A stretch of DNA of 64,000 nt from Hymenobacter canadensis (lineage in GTDB: Bacteria > Bacteroidota > Bacteroidia > Cytophagales > Hymenobacteraceae): assembly GCF_027359925.1 (NCBI RefSeq), contig NZ_CP114767.1, forward strand, positions 3,472,001-3,536,000, in the 5' to 3' direction. Below, piece by piece: positions 33,365 through 42,127 of the stretch. Under the pieces are notes generated by a model. That model was given only the letters and a program-made list of their open reading frames with translations, had not been told where the DNA came from and searched no databases. The translations under genes and the position numbers were made by a program. The stretch's first letter is position 1, and the number at the start of each line of letters is the position of its first letter.

Positions 33365-34063
33365 CTAGGAAGCGCTGGGGAAAATACCCTGCAAGGCAAT
33401 CACGTAGTTGAGGCAGAGGTAGGGCTGGCGGTTTTCGTGCGGCTGCCCCCCGCCCATACTGCTGGACACATTCACGAGGGGTACTGCAGTTGTGAAGCTA
33501 GCCAGCTCGGTGTTCGCTGTGCTGCCATACTGGGCCGCACCGCCGCCATTGTCGGCCAGGTAGTGGTGCACCGTAGAGCTGGTGCCCGAAAGCGGCGTGG
33601 TGCCCAGGTCGGTGCTGCACTTCATGCCGTGCATGTGCGGCGGAATCTGACTGGCCAGCAGCGTGTGGGATTCCGTGCCGCCTCGCTCGCCCAGTGCCAT
33701 AGTTGCCGTCCCGTTGCTGCCAATAGGCGCCAGCACCCGGCCGCGCAGGTCGGGCAAGGCAAAATTGGTTTGGCCATTGCCCCCGTAAGTGGTGCCCAGC
33801 AGCGAAAACAAGGCCTGATTCTGGTTGATGGGCAGCAGCTGGCCGTTGCACAGCGCCCAGCCCCGGGGCGCGAAGTTGAAGGAAACCAGCATAATCTCCG
33901 ACAGGAAGGGCGTGAGGCCTTCCGGAGAGGCGGCCTCGGGCATAGCGGCTGCCGCCGGCCGGCTCCGGCCCAGCAGCAGCCCTCCCGTTAGTAGCCCTCC
34001 CAGGTGTTTAAGCCAGCTCCGGCGCGAAGAGTCGCCGACCAGCGAATCAGGTGTTGATGACAT
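33365..34063 (-). CDS. Tail-collar domain protein with Tat-like signal (2 of 3)
   Basis: 232 residues. The N-terminal region DSSRRSWLKHLGGLLTGGLLLG again fits a twin-arginine signal (SRRSWLK), ending near RPAAAAM. The collar domain has the same landmarks: MLVSFNFAPRGWALCNGQ, LFSLLGTTYGGNGQ, FALPDLRGRV, IPPHMHG and QPYLCLNYVIALQGIFPS. It is a diverged paralogue of its neighbours. The gap to the next collar gene is two or eleven bases depending on that gene's start, so translational coupling is likely. Confidence 0.87.
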   Translation of the reverse strand: MSSTPDSLVGDSSRRSWLKHLGGLLTGGLLLGRSRPAAAAMPEAASPEGLTPFLSEIMLVSFNFAPRGWALCNGQLLPINQNQALFSLLGTTYGGNGQTNFALPDLRGRVLAPIGSNGTATMALGERGGTESHTLLASQIPPHMHGMKCSTDLGTTPLSGTSSTVHHYLADNGGGAAQYGSTANTELASFTTAVPLVNVSSSMGGGQPHENRQPYLCLNYVIALQGIFPSAS

Positions 34064-34075
34064 GGTATTCGGAGC

Positions 34076-34708
34076 TTATGTCTGAGATGGAAAAATGCCG
34101 AACAGCGAGATGATATAATTCACCGCCAAGTAGGGCTGCATGTTCTCGTGGGGCTGGCTGCCGCCTACTGCGGCCAGCGTCTGCGTTGGCTGCTTCACTA
34201 GGCTGGCCACCGACTGCGTGTATTGCGCCGAACCCGCGCCGCTGTCGGCGGGCACGTTGCCTTGCGGCGAGGCCGAGGTGCCCGGGGCGTTGCTGGCTGG
34301 CGGGGTGTGCGTATGTTGCGGTATTTGCTGTATTGTCAGCGATACGGTTTCCTGGCCGCCCTGCTGGCCCAGCGTGTAGGAGCTGCTCTGGTGCAGCGGC
34401 ACCCGCCCCTGCAGGTTGGGCAGGGCAAACGTCTCTTGCCCGTCGCCGCCATAGGTAGTGCCGATGAGCTGGAATAGCGTTTCATGCTCAGAAATATACA
34501 GCAGTTGGCCGTTGCAGAACATCCAGCCAGCGGGCGCAAAGTTGCCGGCGAAAATGGCTATTTCGCCCACGTAGGGCTGGCCGCCGCTGGGGCGCATCGC
34601 AACCAGGGGCTGCGCCGCGGGCGTGGGCCGCAGCCAGTTCTGGAGTCGTTGGCGCAGGGAGCCGCGCAATGGCGCGGCGCGCTGGGCCGAAGGGGAAGTG
34701 TTTGCCAT
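34076..34708 (-). CDS. Tail-collar domain protein (3 of 3)
   Basis: 210 residues. Landmarks: EIAIFAGNFAPAGWMFCNGQ, LFQLIGTTYGGDGQ, FALPNLQGRV, IPQHTHTPP and QPYLAVNYIISLFGIFPS. Unlike its two neighbours it has no twin-arginine or ordinary signal peptide; the N-terminus is basic (AAPLRGSLRQRLQNWLRP). The paralogue may stay in the cytoplasm, travel with a Tat-exported partner or have a non-classical signal. First of the three collar genes in transcription order. Confidence 0.85.
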   Translation of the reverse strand: MANTSPSAQRAAPLRGSLRQRLQNWLRPTPAAQPLVAMRPSGGQPYVGEIAIFAGNFAPAGWMFCNGQLLYISEHETLFQLIGTTYGGDGQETFALPNLQGRVPLHQSSSYTLGQQGGQETVSLTIQQIPQHTHTPPASNAPGTSASPQGNVPADSGAGSAQYTQSVASLVKQPTQTLAAVGGSQPHENMQPYLAVNYIISLFGIFPSQT

Positions 34709-34744
34709 GAAAAAAACGGAAGCCGAAATCAGAAAAGCGGCCGC

Positions 34745-35296
34745 CTACGACTCGCGGCGCCAGGCACCGGCCGTGTAGATGTAGCGCGCGCCGTAGCGGG
34801 GCAAAAGGTTGCCGGTGCCGCTGGCCGATACTACCGGCAGGTACTGCTCATCGTTGTTGATGATGACCAGCCGCTGGCCTTCCTGGCCTGCCCCCAGCGT
34901 TACGGTGCCGTTGGCGCTGCCATTGCTGTTGGTGGTGTACACTACCGTGGTTGTGCCGGGAGCCAGGCTGGCGGCCGTGGTGGGCGCTACAATGTCCGTC
35001 TTGCTTTCGGTGTTGAGCGTGCCCAGGGTAGCCCAGCCGGTGGTAAGGCGCTGGTAGAGGCCCGGCGTGTTGTCGGTCTGGTAGACGATCAGGCCATCGG
35101 CAGGGCTGGCAATGGCATTGCGCTGCGCCTGGGTCATGCGTGGAGGCAGAAACCCTTTGGAAGTGCTGCTTAGCTCAAGCAGCGAGGTGGAGGCCGGCAC
35201 AGCTACTCCAATACCTACGCTGCCGGTTTGGGCAGCGGCGGCACTGGTTGTCAGGGTAGCGGCCAGCAGCAGAACGAAACGTAAATCTGGCTTCAT
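34745..35296 (-). CDS. Small exported protein, first gene of the collar cluster
   Basis: 183 residues. Signal peptide residues 1-22 (LLLAATLTTSAAAAQ). The mature N-terminus contains VGIGVAVPASTSLLELSS, SKGFLPPRMTQAQRNAI and DGLIVYQTDNTPGLY, a signature seen at the start of many Bacteroidota secreted proteins associated with tail-fibre-like or repeat proteins. The remainder is Thr/Ala-rich and beta-like. It starts the minus-strand cluster and lies next to the AT-rich promoter region. No catalytic motif. Confidence 0.8.
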   Translation of the reverse strand: MKPDLRFVLLLAATLTTSAAAAQTGSVGIGVAVPASTSLLELSSTSKGFLPPRMTQAQRNAIASPADGLIVYQTDNTPGLYQRLTTGWATLGTLNTESKTDIVAPTTAASLAPGTTTVVYTTNSNGSANGTVTLGAGQEGQRLVIINNDEQYLPVVSASGTGNLLPRYGARYIYTAGAWRRES

Positions 35297-35335
35297 AGAA
35301 AGGAATGAAAGGCAAGAGCGGTGTACTCAACACAG

Positions 35336-35343
35336 CAAAAATA
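35336..35343 (-). promoter_or_regulatory. Promoter -7 box of the collar cluster
   Basis: TATTTTTG on the minus strand, an exact TAnnTTTG match within an AT-rich stretch (35335-35385), about 40 bases before the first gene. A mirrored box on the plus strand lies at 35366-35373, so the region may hold divergent promoters. Confidence 0.55.
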
Positions 35344-35365
35344 TATCATTAAAATCATATAATTA

Positions 35366-35373
35366 TATTTTTG
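35366..35373 (+). promoter_or_regulatory. Possible divergent promoter towards the esterase gene
   Basis: TATTTTTG on the plus strand, 164 bases before the esterase ATG. The distance is long, so assignment to that gene is uncertain. Confidence 0.35.
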
Positions 35374-35536
35374 TTTACTTACGGCTTTCCGGTGCCGAAT
35401 TCTGCCAACGAGCCTTACAGCAGCCGGTCCCGAACCTGTTTTTCTCGCCCGAAACCGGCTGCCCGAAAACTTTTGAAAGGGCAACAGCAGTATAGCAGGC
35501 AGAGCATCGGCCATGATGCCCGCTTAGTTTGCTCTT

Positions 35537-36208
35537 ATGCGCATCGTGCTGCTTGTTTTTTGCCTGCTGCTGGCGGGTTGCGGCTCACCCGACCCGGTAA
35601 GCCGCACTGCCGCTCCTTCCACGCCACCACCCCGTATGCAAAACCTCATTTTCTTCGGCAACAGCCTCACGGCCGGCTACCAGCTGCCCGCCAGCGCCGC
35701 CTTCCCCACCCTGCTCCAGCAGCGCATCGACTCGCTCAATCTTCCTTACAAAACCTTCAACTACGGCGTGAGCGGCGAAACCACCGCTGGCGGCCGGCTG
35801 CGCGTGGCCACCGTGCTGGCCCGCCAGCCCGTGGATGTATTCGTGCTGGAGCTGGGCGCCAACGACGGCCTGCGCGGCATTCCGGTGCGCGAAACCACCC
35901 AGAACCTGCAGGACATCATCGACCAGGTGCGGCTGAAATACCCGGAGGCGCGCATTGTGCTGGTGGGCCTGGAGTTTCCGTTTGACCTGGGGCCGCTGGG
36001 GGGACACCGCATGGCCCGCTACGCGCTGGAATTCAAGGTGCTGTTCCGGGAGCTGGCCGAAAAGAACAGCCTGCCTTTCGTGCCGTTTCTGCTGCAGGGC
36101 GTCATCGGGCAGCGCGCCCTCAACCTACCCGACGGCGTACACCCCAACGCCGCCGGCCAGAAGATTCTGGCCGATAACGTGTGGGCGGTGTTGAGCGGCG
36201 TGTTGTAG
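35537..36208 (+). CDS. SGNH/GDSL-family esterase lipoprotein
   Basis: 223 residues. The lipoprotein signal is IVLLVFCLLLAGC (lipid Cys15). Block I of SGNH hydrolases is FFGNSLTAGY with the catalytic Ser (FGNSLT, the GDSL position), block III is LELGANDGLRG, and block V is LPDGVHPNAAG with catalytic Asp and His. It is close to TesA-type arylesterase/lysophospholipase enzymes and would act in the periplasm or on the outer membrane. Its TAG stop is inside a repeat arm. Confidence 0.9.
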   Translation: MRIVLLVFCLLLAGCGSPDPVSRTAAPSTPPPRMQNLIFFGNSLTAGYQLPASAAFPTLLQQRIDSLNLPYKTFNYGVSGETTAGGRLRVATVLARQPVDVFVLELGANDGLRGIPVRETTQNLQDIIDQVRLKYPEARIVLVGLEFPFDLGPLGGHRMARYALEFKVLFRELAEKNSLPFVPFLLQGVIGQRALNLPDGVHPNAAGQKILADNVWAVLSGVL

Positions 36209-36420
36209 GGGCGCGTTGCACGCGCCCGCCGGTGCGGCGCCCTATCACACAAAATGCCCGCTTCCGTTGATTCGGGAGCGGGCATTTTGTGTAGTTGCGC
36301 CTTGCGTATGCCGTCTATGTGGTTGGCATGCCGCCAGCACCGGCGGGCTACACCGGGAAGCCTAGGCCGGCGGGTGCGCCCCTTGGTGTACAACCGGCGG
36401 GCGCGTGCAACGCGCCCCTA
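36206..36420. repeat. Inverted repeat supplying both stop codons of convergent genes
   Basis: Arms at 36206-36234 and about 36390-36420 are complementary (TAGGGGCGCGTTGCACGCGCCCGCCGG type). The esterase TAG (36206-36208) and, on the other strand, the phosphorylase TAG (36418-36420) are the outermost bases of the two arms. A separate hairpin at 36247-36292 lies between them. Confidence 0.85.
36247..36292. terminator. Hairpin between convergent genes
   Basis: ACACAAAATGCCCGCT and AGCGGGCATTTTGTGT form a 16-bp stem with a short loop (TCCGTTGATTCGGG). It can end transcripts from both directions. Confidence 0.8.
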
Positions 36421-38067
36421 CTTGGTGTACAGCTTCTGGTAGTATTCCGTGGCCATGCGGCCCGACTCAAACTCGGGCTCTACTTCGCGCATGGCGGCTT
36501 TGGCCACGGCCAGGTACTTGGCGGGCTCGTTGTAGTAGAGCGGCACGATTTCGTTTTCCAGCACGTCCAGCAGGCTGCTGGCTTCGGTGGCATCCTTCAC
36601 GTGGTCGGGCTGGTGGATGTCGGTATGGGGGATGAGGAAGCCGTTTTCGCCGTGGCGCACGAACTCCGGAATCCAGCCGTCGGCGATGCTCAGGCTGAGG
36701 CTGCCGTTCATGGCGGCGGTCATGCCGCTGGTGCCGCTGGCCTCACGCGGGAAGCGGGGGGTGTTCAGCCACACATCGGAGCCGCGCTTGAGGTAGCCGG
36801 ACAGGGCCAGCTCGTAGCCGGTGAGCACGGCGCAGGTTTTCAGGTGTTTGGTTTTCTGGATGATGTCGTTGAACAGGCCGATGGCGCCGTAGTCCTTGGG
36901 GTAGGGCTTGCCGGACCACATTACTTGCACCGGCCGGTCGGCGTTGTTCACCAAGGCCTGGAACCGCTCGAAATCATGCAGAATCAGGTCGGCGCGCTTG
37001 TAGCCGGCAAAGCGACGGGCCCACACCACGGTCAGCACCTCGGGGTCGAGGAGGGTGCCGGTCTGGTCGGCCACGAGGTCGAAGAGCTGCTTCTTGAGTT
37101 TGCGCTTGCGCGAAAGCAGGGCCTGGTCGTCGTTGGCTTCCAGGGCCTCGTGCAGCTGCTGGTCGCGCCAGTAGCTGCCGTTCTGCGAGTTGGTGATGGG
37201 AATGATGGGGCAGATGCCCTTGTTGGCGCCCCACATCTGGTTGGCCACCGTGCCGTGCACCTTGCTTACGGCGTTGGCCTTGCGCGCAAAGCGCAGGGCC
37301 GTGAGCGTGTAGTTGAGCATCTCATGCTCCACACCGGCCACGCGGCGGATTTCATCGGCGGGCACCGAGCCGAAGAAGGTCATGTCGGAGAGCAGCTTCA
37401 TGGGGTGCTCCTCGTTGCCGGCCAACTCCGGGGTGTGCGTCGTGAACACCAGGCGTTGCTGCACTTCCTCCAGTTTGCGGCCGTGCTTTTCGTAGAGGTA
37501 GAACGCCAGCGGCAGGCCGTGGCCTTCGTTGAGGTGGTACACGTCCATCTTCACGCCCAACAGATCGAGCAGCTTGCCGCCGCCCACGCCCAGCAGGATG
37601 CTCTGCGCCACGCGGGCCGCCGTGTCGGCGTCGTACAAATGGTGCGAGATGGTGCGCGAGATGTAGTCGTTTTCGGGAATGTCGGTGGTCAGGAAGAACA
37701 TCGGGGCCGTGCCGAACGTGTCGGGGGCCAGGTACATGGCCTTCACCTGCACGGCCGCGCCGTGGATGGTGATGGGGAAAATCAAGCCGGTGTCTTCGAG
37801 AAAGGAGTAGTGCTTGTGGCGGAAGTCGCAGCGCATGGTCTGGTCTTCGTTGCGGCCCTGGTCGTAGTAGCCGAAAGTCCAGAGGATGCCAATGCCGATC
37901 AGGTTTTGCTTCAGCTCGTAGGCCGAGCGCATGTGCGAGCCAGCCAGGAAGCCCAGGCCGCCGGAGTAGGTTTTGAGGGTCTGATCCAGGGCAAATTCCA
38001 TGGAAAAGTACGCCGCCTGGGTGCTGAACTCGGGCGCGGGCTGGTAGGGTTTGAATTCGAAAGCCAT
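36418..38067 (-). CDS. Alpha-glucan phosphorylase
   Basis: 549 residues from the ATG at 38067. The sequence follows the short GT35 glucan phosphorylase family: AAYFSMEFALDQTLKTYSGGLGFLAG near the N-terminus, DVYHLNEGHG, VVWARRFAGYKRADLIL and ASGTSGMTAAMNGSLSLS, which includes the PLP-phosphate-contact region seen in these enzymes. It would release glucose 1-phosphate from glycogen or maltodextrin. It is convergent with the esterase and divergent from the lipoprotein gene, and neighbours other alpha-glucan genes. Confidence 0.9.
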   Translation of the reverse strand: MAFEFKPYQPAPEFSTQAAYFSMEFALDQTLKTYSGGLGFLAGSHMRSAYELKQNLIGIGILWTFGYYDQGRNEDQTMRCDFRHKHYSFLEDTGLIFPITIHGAAVQVKAMYLAPDTFGTAPMFFLTTDIPENDYISRTISHHLYDADTAARVAQSILLGVGGGKLLDLLGVKMDVYHLNEGHGLPLAFYLYEKHGRKLEEVQQRLVFTTHTPELAGNEEHPMKLLSDMTFFGSVPADEIRRVAGVEHEMLNYTLTALRFARKANAVSKVHGTVANQMWGANKGICPIIPITNSQNGSYWRDQQLHEALEANDDQALLSRKRKLKKQLFDLVADQTGTLLDPEVLTVVWARRFAGYKRADLILHDFERFQALVNNADRPVQVMWSGKPYPKDYGAIGLFNDIIQKTKHLKTCAVLTGYELALSGYLKRGSDVWLNTPRFPREASGTSGMTAAMNGSLSLSIADGWIPEFVRHGENGFLIPHTDIHQPDHVKDATEASSLLDVLENEIVPLYYNEPAKYLAVAKAAMREVEPEFESGRMATEYYQKLYTK

Positions 38068-38454
38068 AAAGGGAAAGTCAGAAAACAGAAGATGCCGGCC
38101 GGTTTGCAAAGCACAGCGGATTCAAATATCGGATTTTCCGCGGGCTACGCCACCAATGCAGGTCCGGAAGGCAAAAGCGGCGGCAAACTAGTCAACGCAG
38201 CATTAGCCGAAGGGTATTTCCGGGCGCGGCCAGCACAATGGGGCGGCCCCGCGCAGTTGCATCTGGCTATTCCTGCCGTTGGGTGGTATCGGCACCGCTC
38301 CGGCCCGCTGCAATCTGCGGCAGACGCGTGGCTAGAGCCTCAGCCAATGACCATTAACTTAACGCAAGCTTAACCAATACGGTAGCCTTGCCGGGGCGGG
38401 GGCGGGGTAGCTTTGCGTTCTTTTTCGCTCTTACCAACTCCTCCAACCAACCGC
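38068..38454. other. Gap between phosphorylase and lipoprotein genes
   Basis: 387 bases with no supportable gene. The only clear element is the promoter at 38389-38415 next to the right-hand gene. The left half shows no convincing box for the phosphorylase gene. Confidence 0.6.
38389..38415 (+). promoter_or_regulatory. Promoter of the lipoprotein gene
   Basis: TTG at 38389 and TAGCTTTG at 38408-38415, 19 bases apart start to start, match the Bacteroidota -33 and -7 elements. It is one of the best promoter matches in the window and lies about 40 bases before the ATG. Confidence 0.7.
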
Positions 38455-39900
38455 ATGAAATTCCACTTCGTCTGGGCAGCCGCGCTGCTACTCTCTGCCT
38501 CCTGCGCCAAGCAAGACCTGAGCCCCGCCACGCCGGCCGCCACCGCCGCCACCGCCGACGTCAGCGCCACGGGCTTCCCCGAAGGCTTCGAGACGGGTAC
38601 CAAAACCGCCTACACCACCGGCTCGGTCACACTCAGCTCCGGCTCCTGGACCCTGAACGACGCCCTGCTCGGTAACACCACTGCCGACCGCAAAACCGGC
38701 AGCCAGTCGGCCCGCATCCGCAACGTGGGCTCCCTCACGATGAACTTCAACACCTCGGCCGGTGCCGGCCTCGTGACGGTGCAGCACGCCGTGTACGGCA
38801 CTGATGCCGCCTCGCAGTGGGAGCTGTGGGCTAGCCAGAACAGCGGCAGCAGCTACGCCAAAGTAGGCAGCACCATCACCAGCAGCAGCGCCACGCTCAG
38901 CACGGCCTCGTTTGCGGTGAACCTGAGCGGCGCGGTGCGCCTGCAGATCCGCAAGACCTCGGGCGGCACCAACCGCATCAGCATCGACAACGTGACGGTG
39001 GAGCAGTATGGTGGCACTACCGGCGGCGGCACCACCCCGCCCCCCACCGGCACGAGCAAGAAATTCCTGTTCGATGGCTCGCACGGCGAGCTGGCCGGCA
39101 ACGCCGACTGGGTGCTGGACGTGAACAGCGGCGTGGCTTCGCGCTACCCCTCGCCCGCGCAGAGCGGCATCACGGCCACCACTTCGGAAACCTTCTGGAC
39201 CGGCGCCATTTCGGCCTGGGGCGTGGCCCTGGTGAAGCAGGGCCACACCGTGGAGCAGCTGCCCACCGGCGCGGCCATCAGCTACGGCAATGTCGCCAAC
39301 CCGCAGGACCTGAGCAACTACAGCGTGTTTGTGGTAGATGAGCCGAATATCCTATTCACGGCCGCCGAGAAAACGGCCATTCTGCAGTTCGTGCAGAACG
39401 GCGGCGGCCTGTTCATGATTACCGACCACATCATTTCGGACCGCAACAACGACGGCTGGGACTCGCCTGAAATCTGGAACGACCTGATGCAGAACAACTC
39501 GGTGAAAGCGAATCCATTCGGCTTCTCCGTCAACTTCGATAACATCGTGGAGAACAGCAGCAACGCCCTCACCACCAGCACCAACCCCATCATGAACGGC
39601 TCGCAGGGCCGCGTGTCGCAGCTGTCGTTCCACAACGGCGCTACCATGACGCTCAGCCCCACGGCCAACAGCACGGTGCAGGGTTTGGTGTGGCGCACTT
39701 CGGCCACCCAGGGCAATAGCTTGGCCATGGCCGCCAGCAGCACCTTCGGTACGGGCCGCGTGGTGATTATCGGCGACTCGTCGCCGGCCGACGACGGCAC
39801 CGGCTCGCCCGGCAACACCGTGTACGACGGCTGGAACGAAAACCTGAGCCACGCCCGCCTGCACCTGAACGCCTCGCTGTGGCTGGCCAAGCTGCAGTAG
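38455..39900 (+). CDS. Lipoprotein with class I glutamine-amidotransferase-like domain
   Basis: 481 residues from the ATG at 38455. The lipoprotein signal AALLLSASC places the lipid Cys at about residue 17. The first domain (about 30-190) is beta-rich and Ser/Thr/Gly-rich (FPEGFETGTKTAYTTGSVTL), like carbohydrate-binding or choice-of-anchor domains. After a GTTPPPTG linker comes an alpha/beta domain with KKFLFDGSHGELAG, NYSVFVVDEPN, GGGLFMITDHI and GRVVIIGDSSPADDG, resembling DUF4350/GATase-like domains. Enzymatic activity is unproven. It lies next to amylase genes, but its substrate is unknown. Confidence 0.75.
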   Translation: MKFHFVWAAALLLSASCAKQDLSPATPAATAATADVSATGFPEGFETGTKTAYTTGSVTLSSGSWTLNDALLGNTTADRKTGSQSARIRNVGSLTMNFNTSAGAGLVTVQHAVYGTDAASQWELWASQNSGSSYAKVGSTITSSSATLSTASFAVNLSGAVRLQIRKTSGGTNRISIDNVTVEQYGGTTGGGTTPPPTGTSKKFLFDGSHGELAGNADWVLDVNSGVASRYPSPAQSGITATTSETFWTGAISAWGVALVKQGHTVEQLPTGAAISYGNVANPQDLSNYSVFVVDEPNILFTAAEKTAILQFVQNGGGLFMITDHIISDRNNDGWDSPEIWNDLMQNNSVKANPFGFSVNFDNIVENSSNALTTSTNPIMNGSQGRVSQLSFHNGATMTLSPTANSTVQGLVWRTSATQGNSLAMAASSTFGTGRVVIIGDSSPADDGTGSPGNTVYDGWNENLSHARLHLNASLWLAKLQ

Positions 39901-39936
39901 CCCGCTAGCGCCGGCGCCAGCCCGCCCCCTTTTCCG

Positions 39937-39973
39937 AAGCCCCGCTGCCTGGTTTGCAGGCGGCGGGGCTTTT
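39937..39973 (+). terminator. Terminator after the lipoprotein gene
   Basis: AAGCCCCGCTGCCTG and CAGGCGGCGGGGCTTTT form a GC-rich stem with a T run. Confidence 0.8.
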
Positions 39974-40132
39974 CGTTTCCGGCGTGCCCGGCCGGCGCGT
40001 AGTTACCCTGCGGACTCGTCGAAGCGCTAAAAATCAGTCAACAGGACACCATTTCCGCGCAGTTCAGCATTATCTTCTCCGGACGTTCCGGCCGTAACTT
40101 GGCGGCCTTTCCGATCAATTCCCCCTGTGCTC

Positions 40133-42037
40133 ATGATTTCTTCCCGCTTTCTGCCCTTGCTGGCCGGCGTGCTGCTGGCTACGGCGCCCGCCGCCGCCAC
40201 CCTGGCGGCCCCGGCCGTTACCGAAGCCGCTGCCCCGGCCGCCAAAACCGCCGCCATCCAGCGCATTGACCCCACGTTTTGGTGGGTGGGTATGAAAAAC
40301 CCCAAGCTGCAGCTGCTGGTGCACGGGCCAGCCATTGCCAGCAGCACCGCCACGCTCAAAGCCTACGAGGGCGTGACACTGGACGGCGTGCAGAAGCTGG
40401 AAAGTCCCAACTACCTGCTAATCAACCTCACCATCAGCCCCACGGCCAAGCCCGGCAAGCTGCAGCTGGAGTTTCAGGGCGCGAAAAAAACCACCTTCGC
40501 CTACGAGCTGAAGCAGCGCACCACGCCCGGCGACAAGCAGAAGGTGCAGGGCCTCGCGCAACAGGATTTCATCTACTTCCTGATGCCCGACCGGTTCTCG
40601 AACGGCGACCCCAAGAACGACTACATCCCTGGCATGCGCGCCCCCAAAGTGGCCCGCGACTCGATGTACGCCCGCCACGGCGGCGACCTGAAGGGCATCG
40701 AAAACCACTTCGACTACTTCAAGAGCCTGGGCGTGACGGCCCTGTGGATGACGCCCGTCACGGAAAACGACATGCCCAAGGCCAGCTACCACGGCTACGC
40801 CCTCACCGACTACTACAACACCGACCGCCGCTACGGCACGCTGGAAGAGTACAAGCAGTTCGTGGACAAGGCCCACGCCAATGGCCTGAAAGTGGTGCAC
40901 GACGTGGTGCTCAACCACATGGGCTCCAAAAACTATCTGTTTCTGGACCAGCCCGCCAAAGACTGGTTCAACCAGTGGCCGCAGTTCACGCGCAGCAACT
41001 ACAACTCGCAGGCCCTCAACGACCCCTACGGCTCCCAGCTGGATTGCAAGCTCTACAACAAAGGCTGGTTTGACACCACCATGCCCGACGTAAACCAGAG
41101 CAACCCGCTGGTGGCTACCTACCTGATTCAGAACTTCCTGTGGTGGGTGGAATACACCGGCCTCGACGCTTACCGCATCGACACCTACCCGTATTCCGAC
41201 CCCAAGTTCCTGATGCAGTGGGGCCAGGCGCTCAACGACGAATTCCCGAACCTGTTCAAGTTTGGCGAGGCCTGGGTGGGCAGCACGGCCCAGCAGGCGT
41301 TCTTCGCCCGCAACGTGTTCCAGCCCGTCGATGGGTTCAAGAGCAACCTGGAGTCGGTGTTTGATTTTCAGTCGACGTTTGCCGTGTATGACGCGCTAAA
41401 AGGCGACCAGCCCAACATGGCTAAGATATACGACGCGCTGCAGGGCGACTGGATGTATGAGGACGCCACCCGCAACGTCACCTTCCTCGACAACCACGAT
41501 ATGAGCCGCTTCTACTCGGTGATTGGCGAGGACTTCAATAAGTACAAGATGGGCGTGGCCTGGCTGCTCACCACCCGCGGCATTCCGCAGCTCTACTATG
41601 GCACCGAGGTGCTGATGAAGAACTTCTCCAACCCCGACGGCCTGGTGCGCGCCGACTTCCCCGGCGGCTTTGCAGGCGACCAGCAGAACTACTTTACGGC
41701 CGCCGGCCGCACGGGCCAGGCCGGCGAGGCGTTCAACTACCTCAGCAAGCTCAGCCTCTACCGTAAGGCCCATCCGGTGCTGGCCACCGGCAAGCTCATG
41801 CAGTTCATCCCGCAGGACGGCGTATACACCTACTTCCGCTACAACGACCAGGGCGAAACCGTGATGATCCTGCTCAACGGCAACAAAGATGAAAAAACCG
41901 TGGACGGCGCGCGGTTTGCGGAACGCACTGGCAGCTTCTCGTCGGGCACGGAAATTTCGACCGGTGCTACTGTCTCGGACCTCAAGAGCTTTAAGGTACC
42001 GGGCCGCACGGCTTGGGTAGTAGAGCTGAAAAAGTAG
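40133..42037 (+). CDS. Exported neopullulanase/cyclomaltodextrinase-type GH13 enzyme (SusA-like)
   Basis: 634 residues from the ATG at 40133 (a GTG two codons earlier is possible). Signal peptide (LLAGVLLATAPAAATLA), an N-terminal cyclomaltodextrinase domain (about 40-140: RIDPTFWWVGMKNPKLQLLV), then a GH13 barrel with region I DVVLNHMG, region II GLDAYRIDTYPYSD (nucleophile Asp), region III FKFGEAWVG (acid/base Glu) and region IV FLDNHD. It should hydrolyse maltodextrins, pullulan or cyclodextrins in the periplasm, like SusA of Bacteroides. The associated MFS transporter can import the products. Confidence 0.92.
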   Translation: MISSRFLPLLAGVLLATAPAAATLAAPAVTEAAAPAAKTAAIQRIDPTFWWVGMKNPKLQLLVHGPAIASSTATLKAYEGVTLDGVQKLESPNYLLINLTISPTAKPGKLQLEFQGAKKTTFAYELKQRTTPGDKQKVQGLAQQDFIYFLMPDRFSNGDPKNDYIPGMRAPKVARDSMYARHGGDLKGIENHFDYFKSLGVTALWMTPVTENDMPKASYHGYALTDYYNTDRRYGTLEEYKQFVDKAHANGLKVVHDVVLNHMGSKNYLFLDQPAKDWFNQWPQFTRSNYNSQALNDPYGSQLDCKLYNKGWFDTTMPDVNQSNPLVATYLIQNFLWWVEYTGLDAYRIDTYPYSDPKFLMQWGQALNDEFPNLFKFGEAWVGSTAQQAFFARNVFQPVDGFKSNLESVFDFQSTFAVYDALKGDQPNMAKIYDALQGDWMYEDATRNVTFLDNHDMSRFYSVIGEDFNKYKMGVAWLLTTRGIPQLYYGTEVLMKNFSNPDGLVRADFPGGFAGDQQNYFTAAGRTGQAGEAFNYLSKLSLYRKAHPVLATGKLMQFIPQDGVYTYFRYNDQGETVMILLNGNKDEKTVDGARFAERTGSFSSGTEISTGATVSDLKSFKVPGRTAWVVELKK

Positions 42038-42127
42038 GCCCAGAGCAGTGCATCCGGAACCACGGATGCGCCACCCTGCGTAATACCAACACCCGGTAGT
42101 ATCTTCAGCCTCAACCTGATAAACGCC

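Noticed and set aside
32685..34708. Prophage or tailocin
   Set aside because: Only tail-collar domains are present; there are no capsid, sheath, tube, baseplate, integrase or lysis genes, and the proteins carry export signals.
36295..38373. 692-codon frame antisense to the phosphorylase gene
   Set aside because: Composition is typical of an antisense artefact in GC-rich coding DNA; the phosphorylase motifs are on the other strand.
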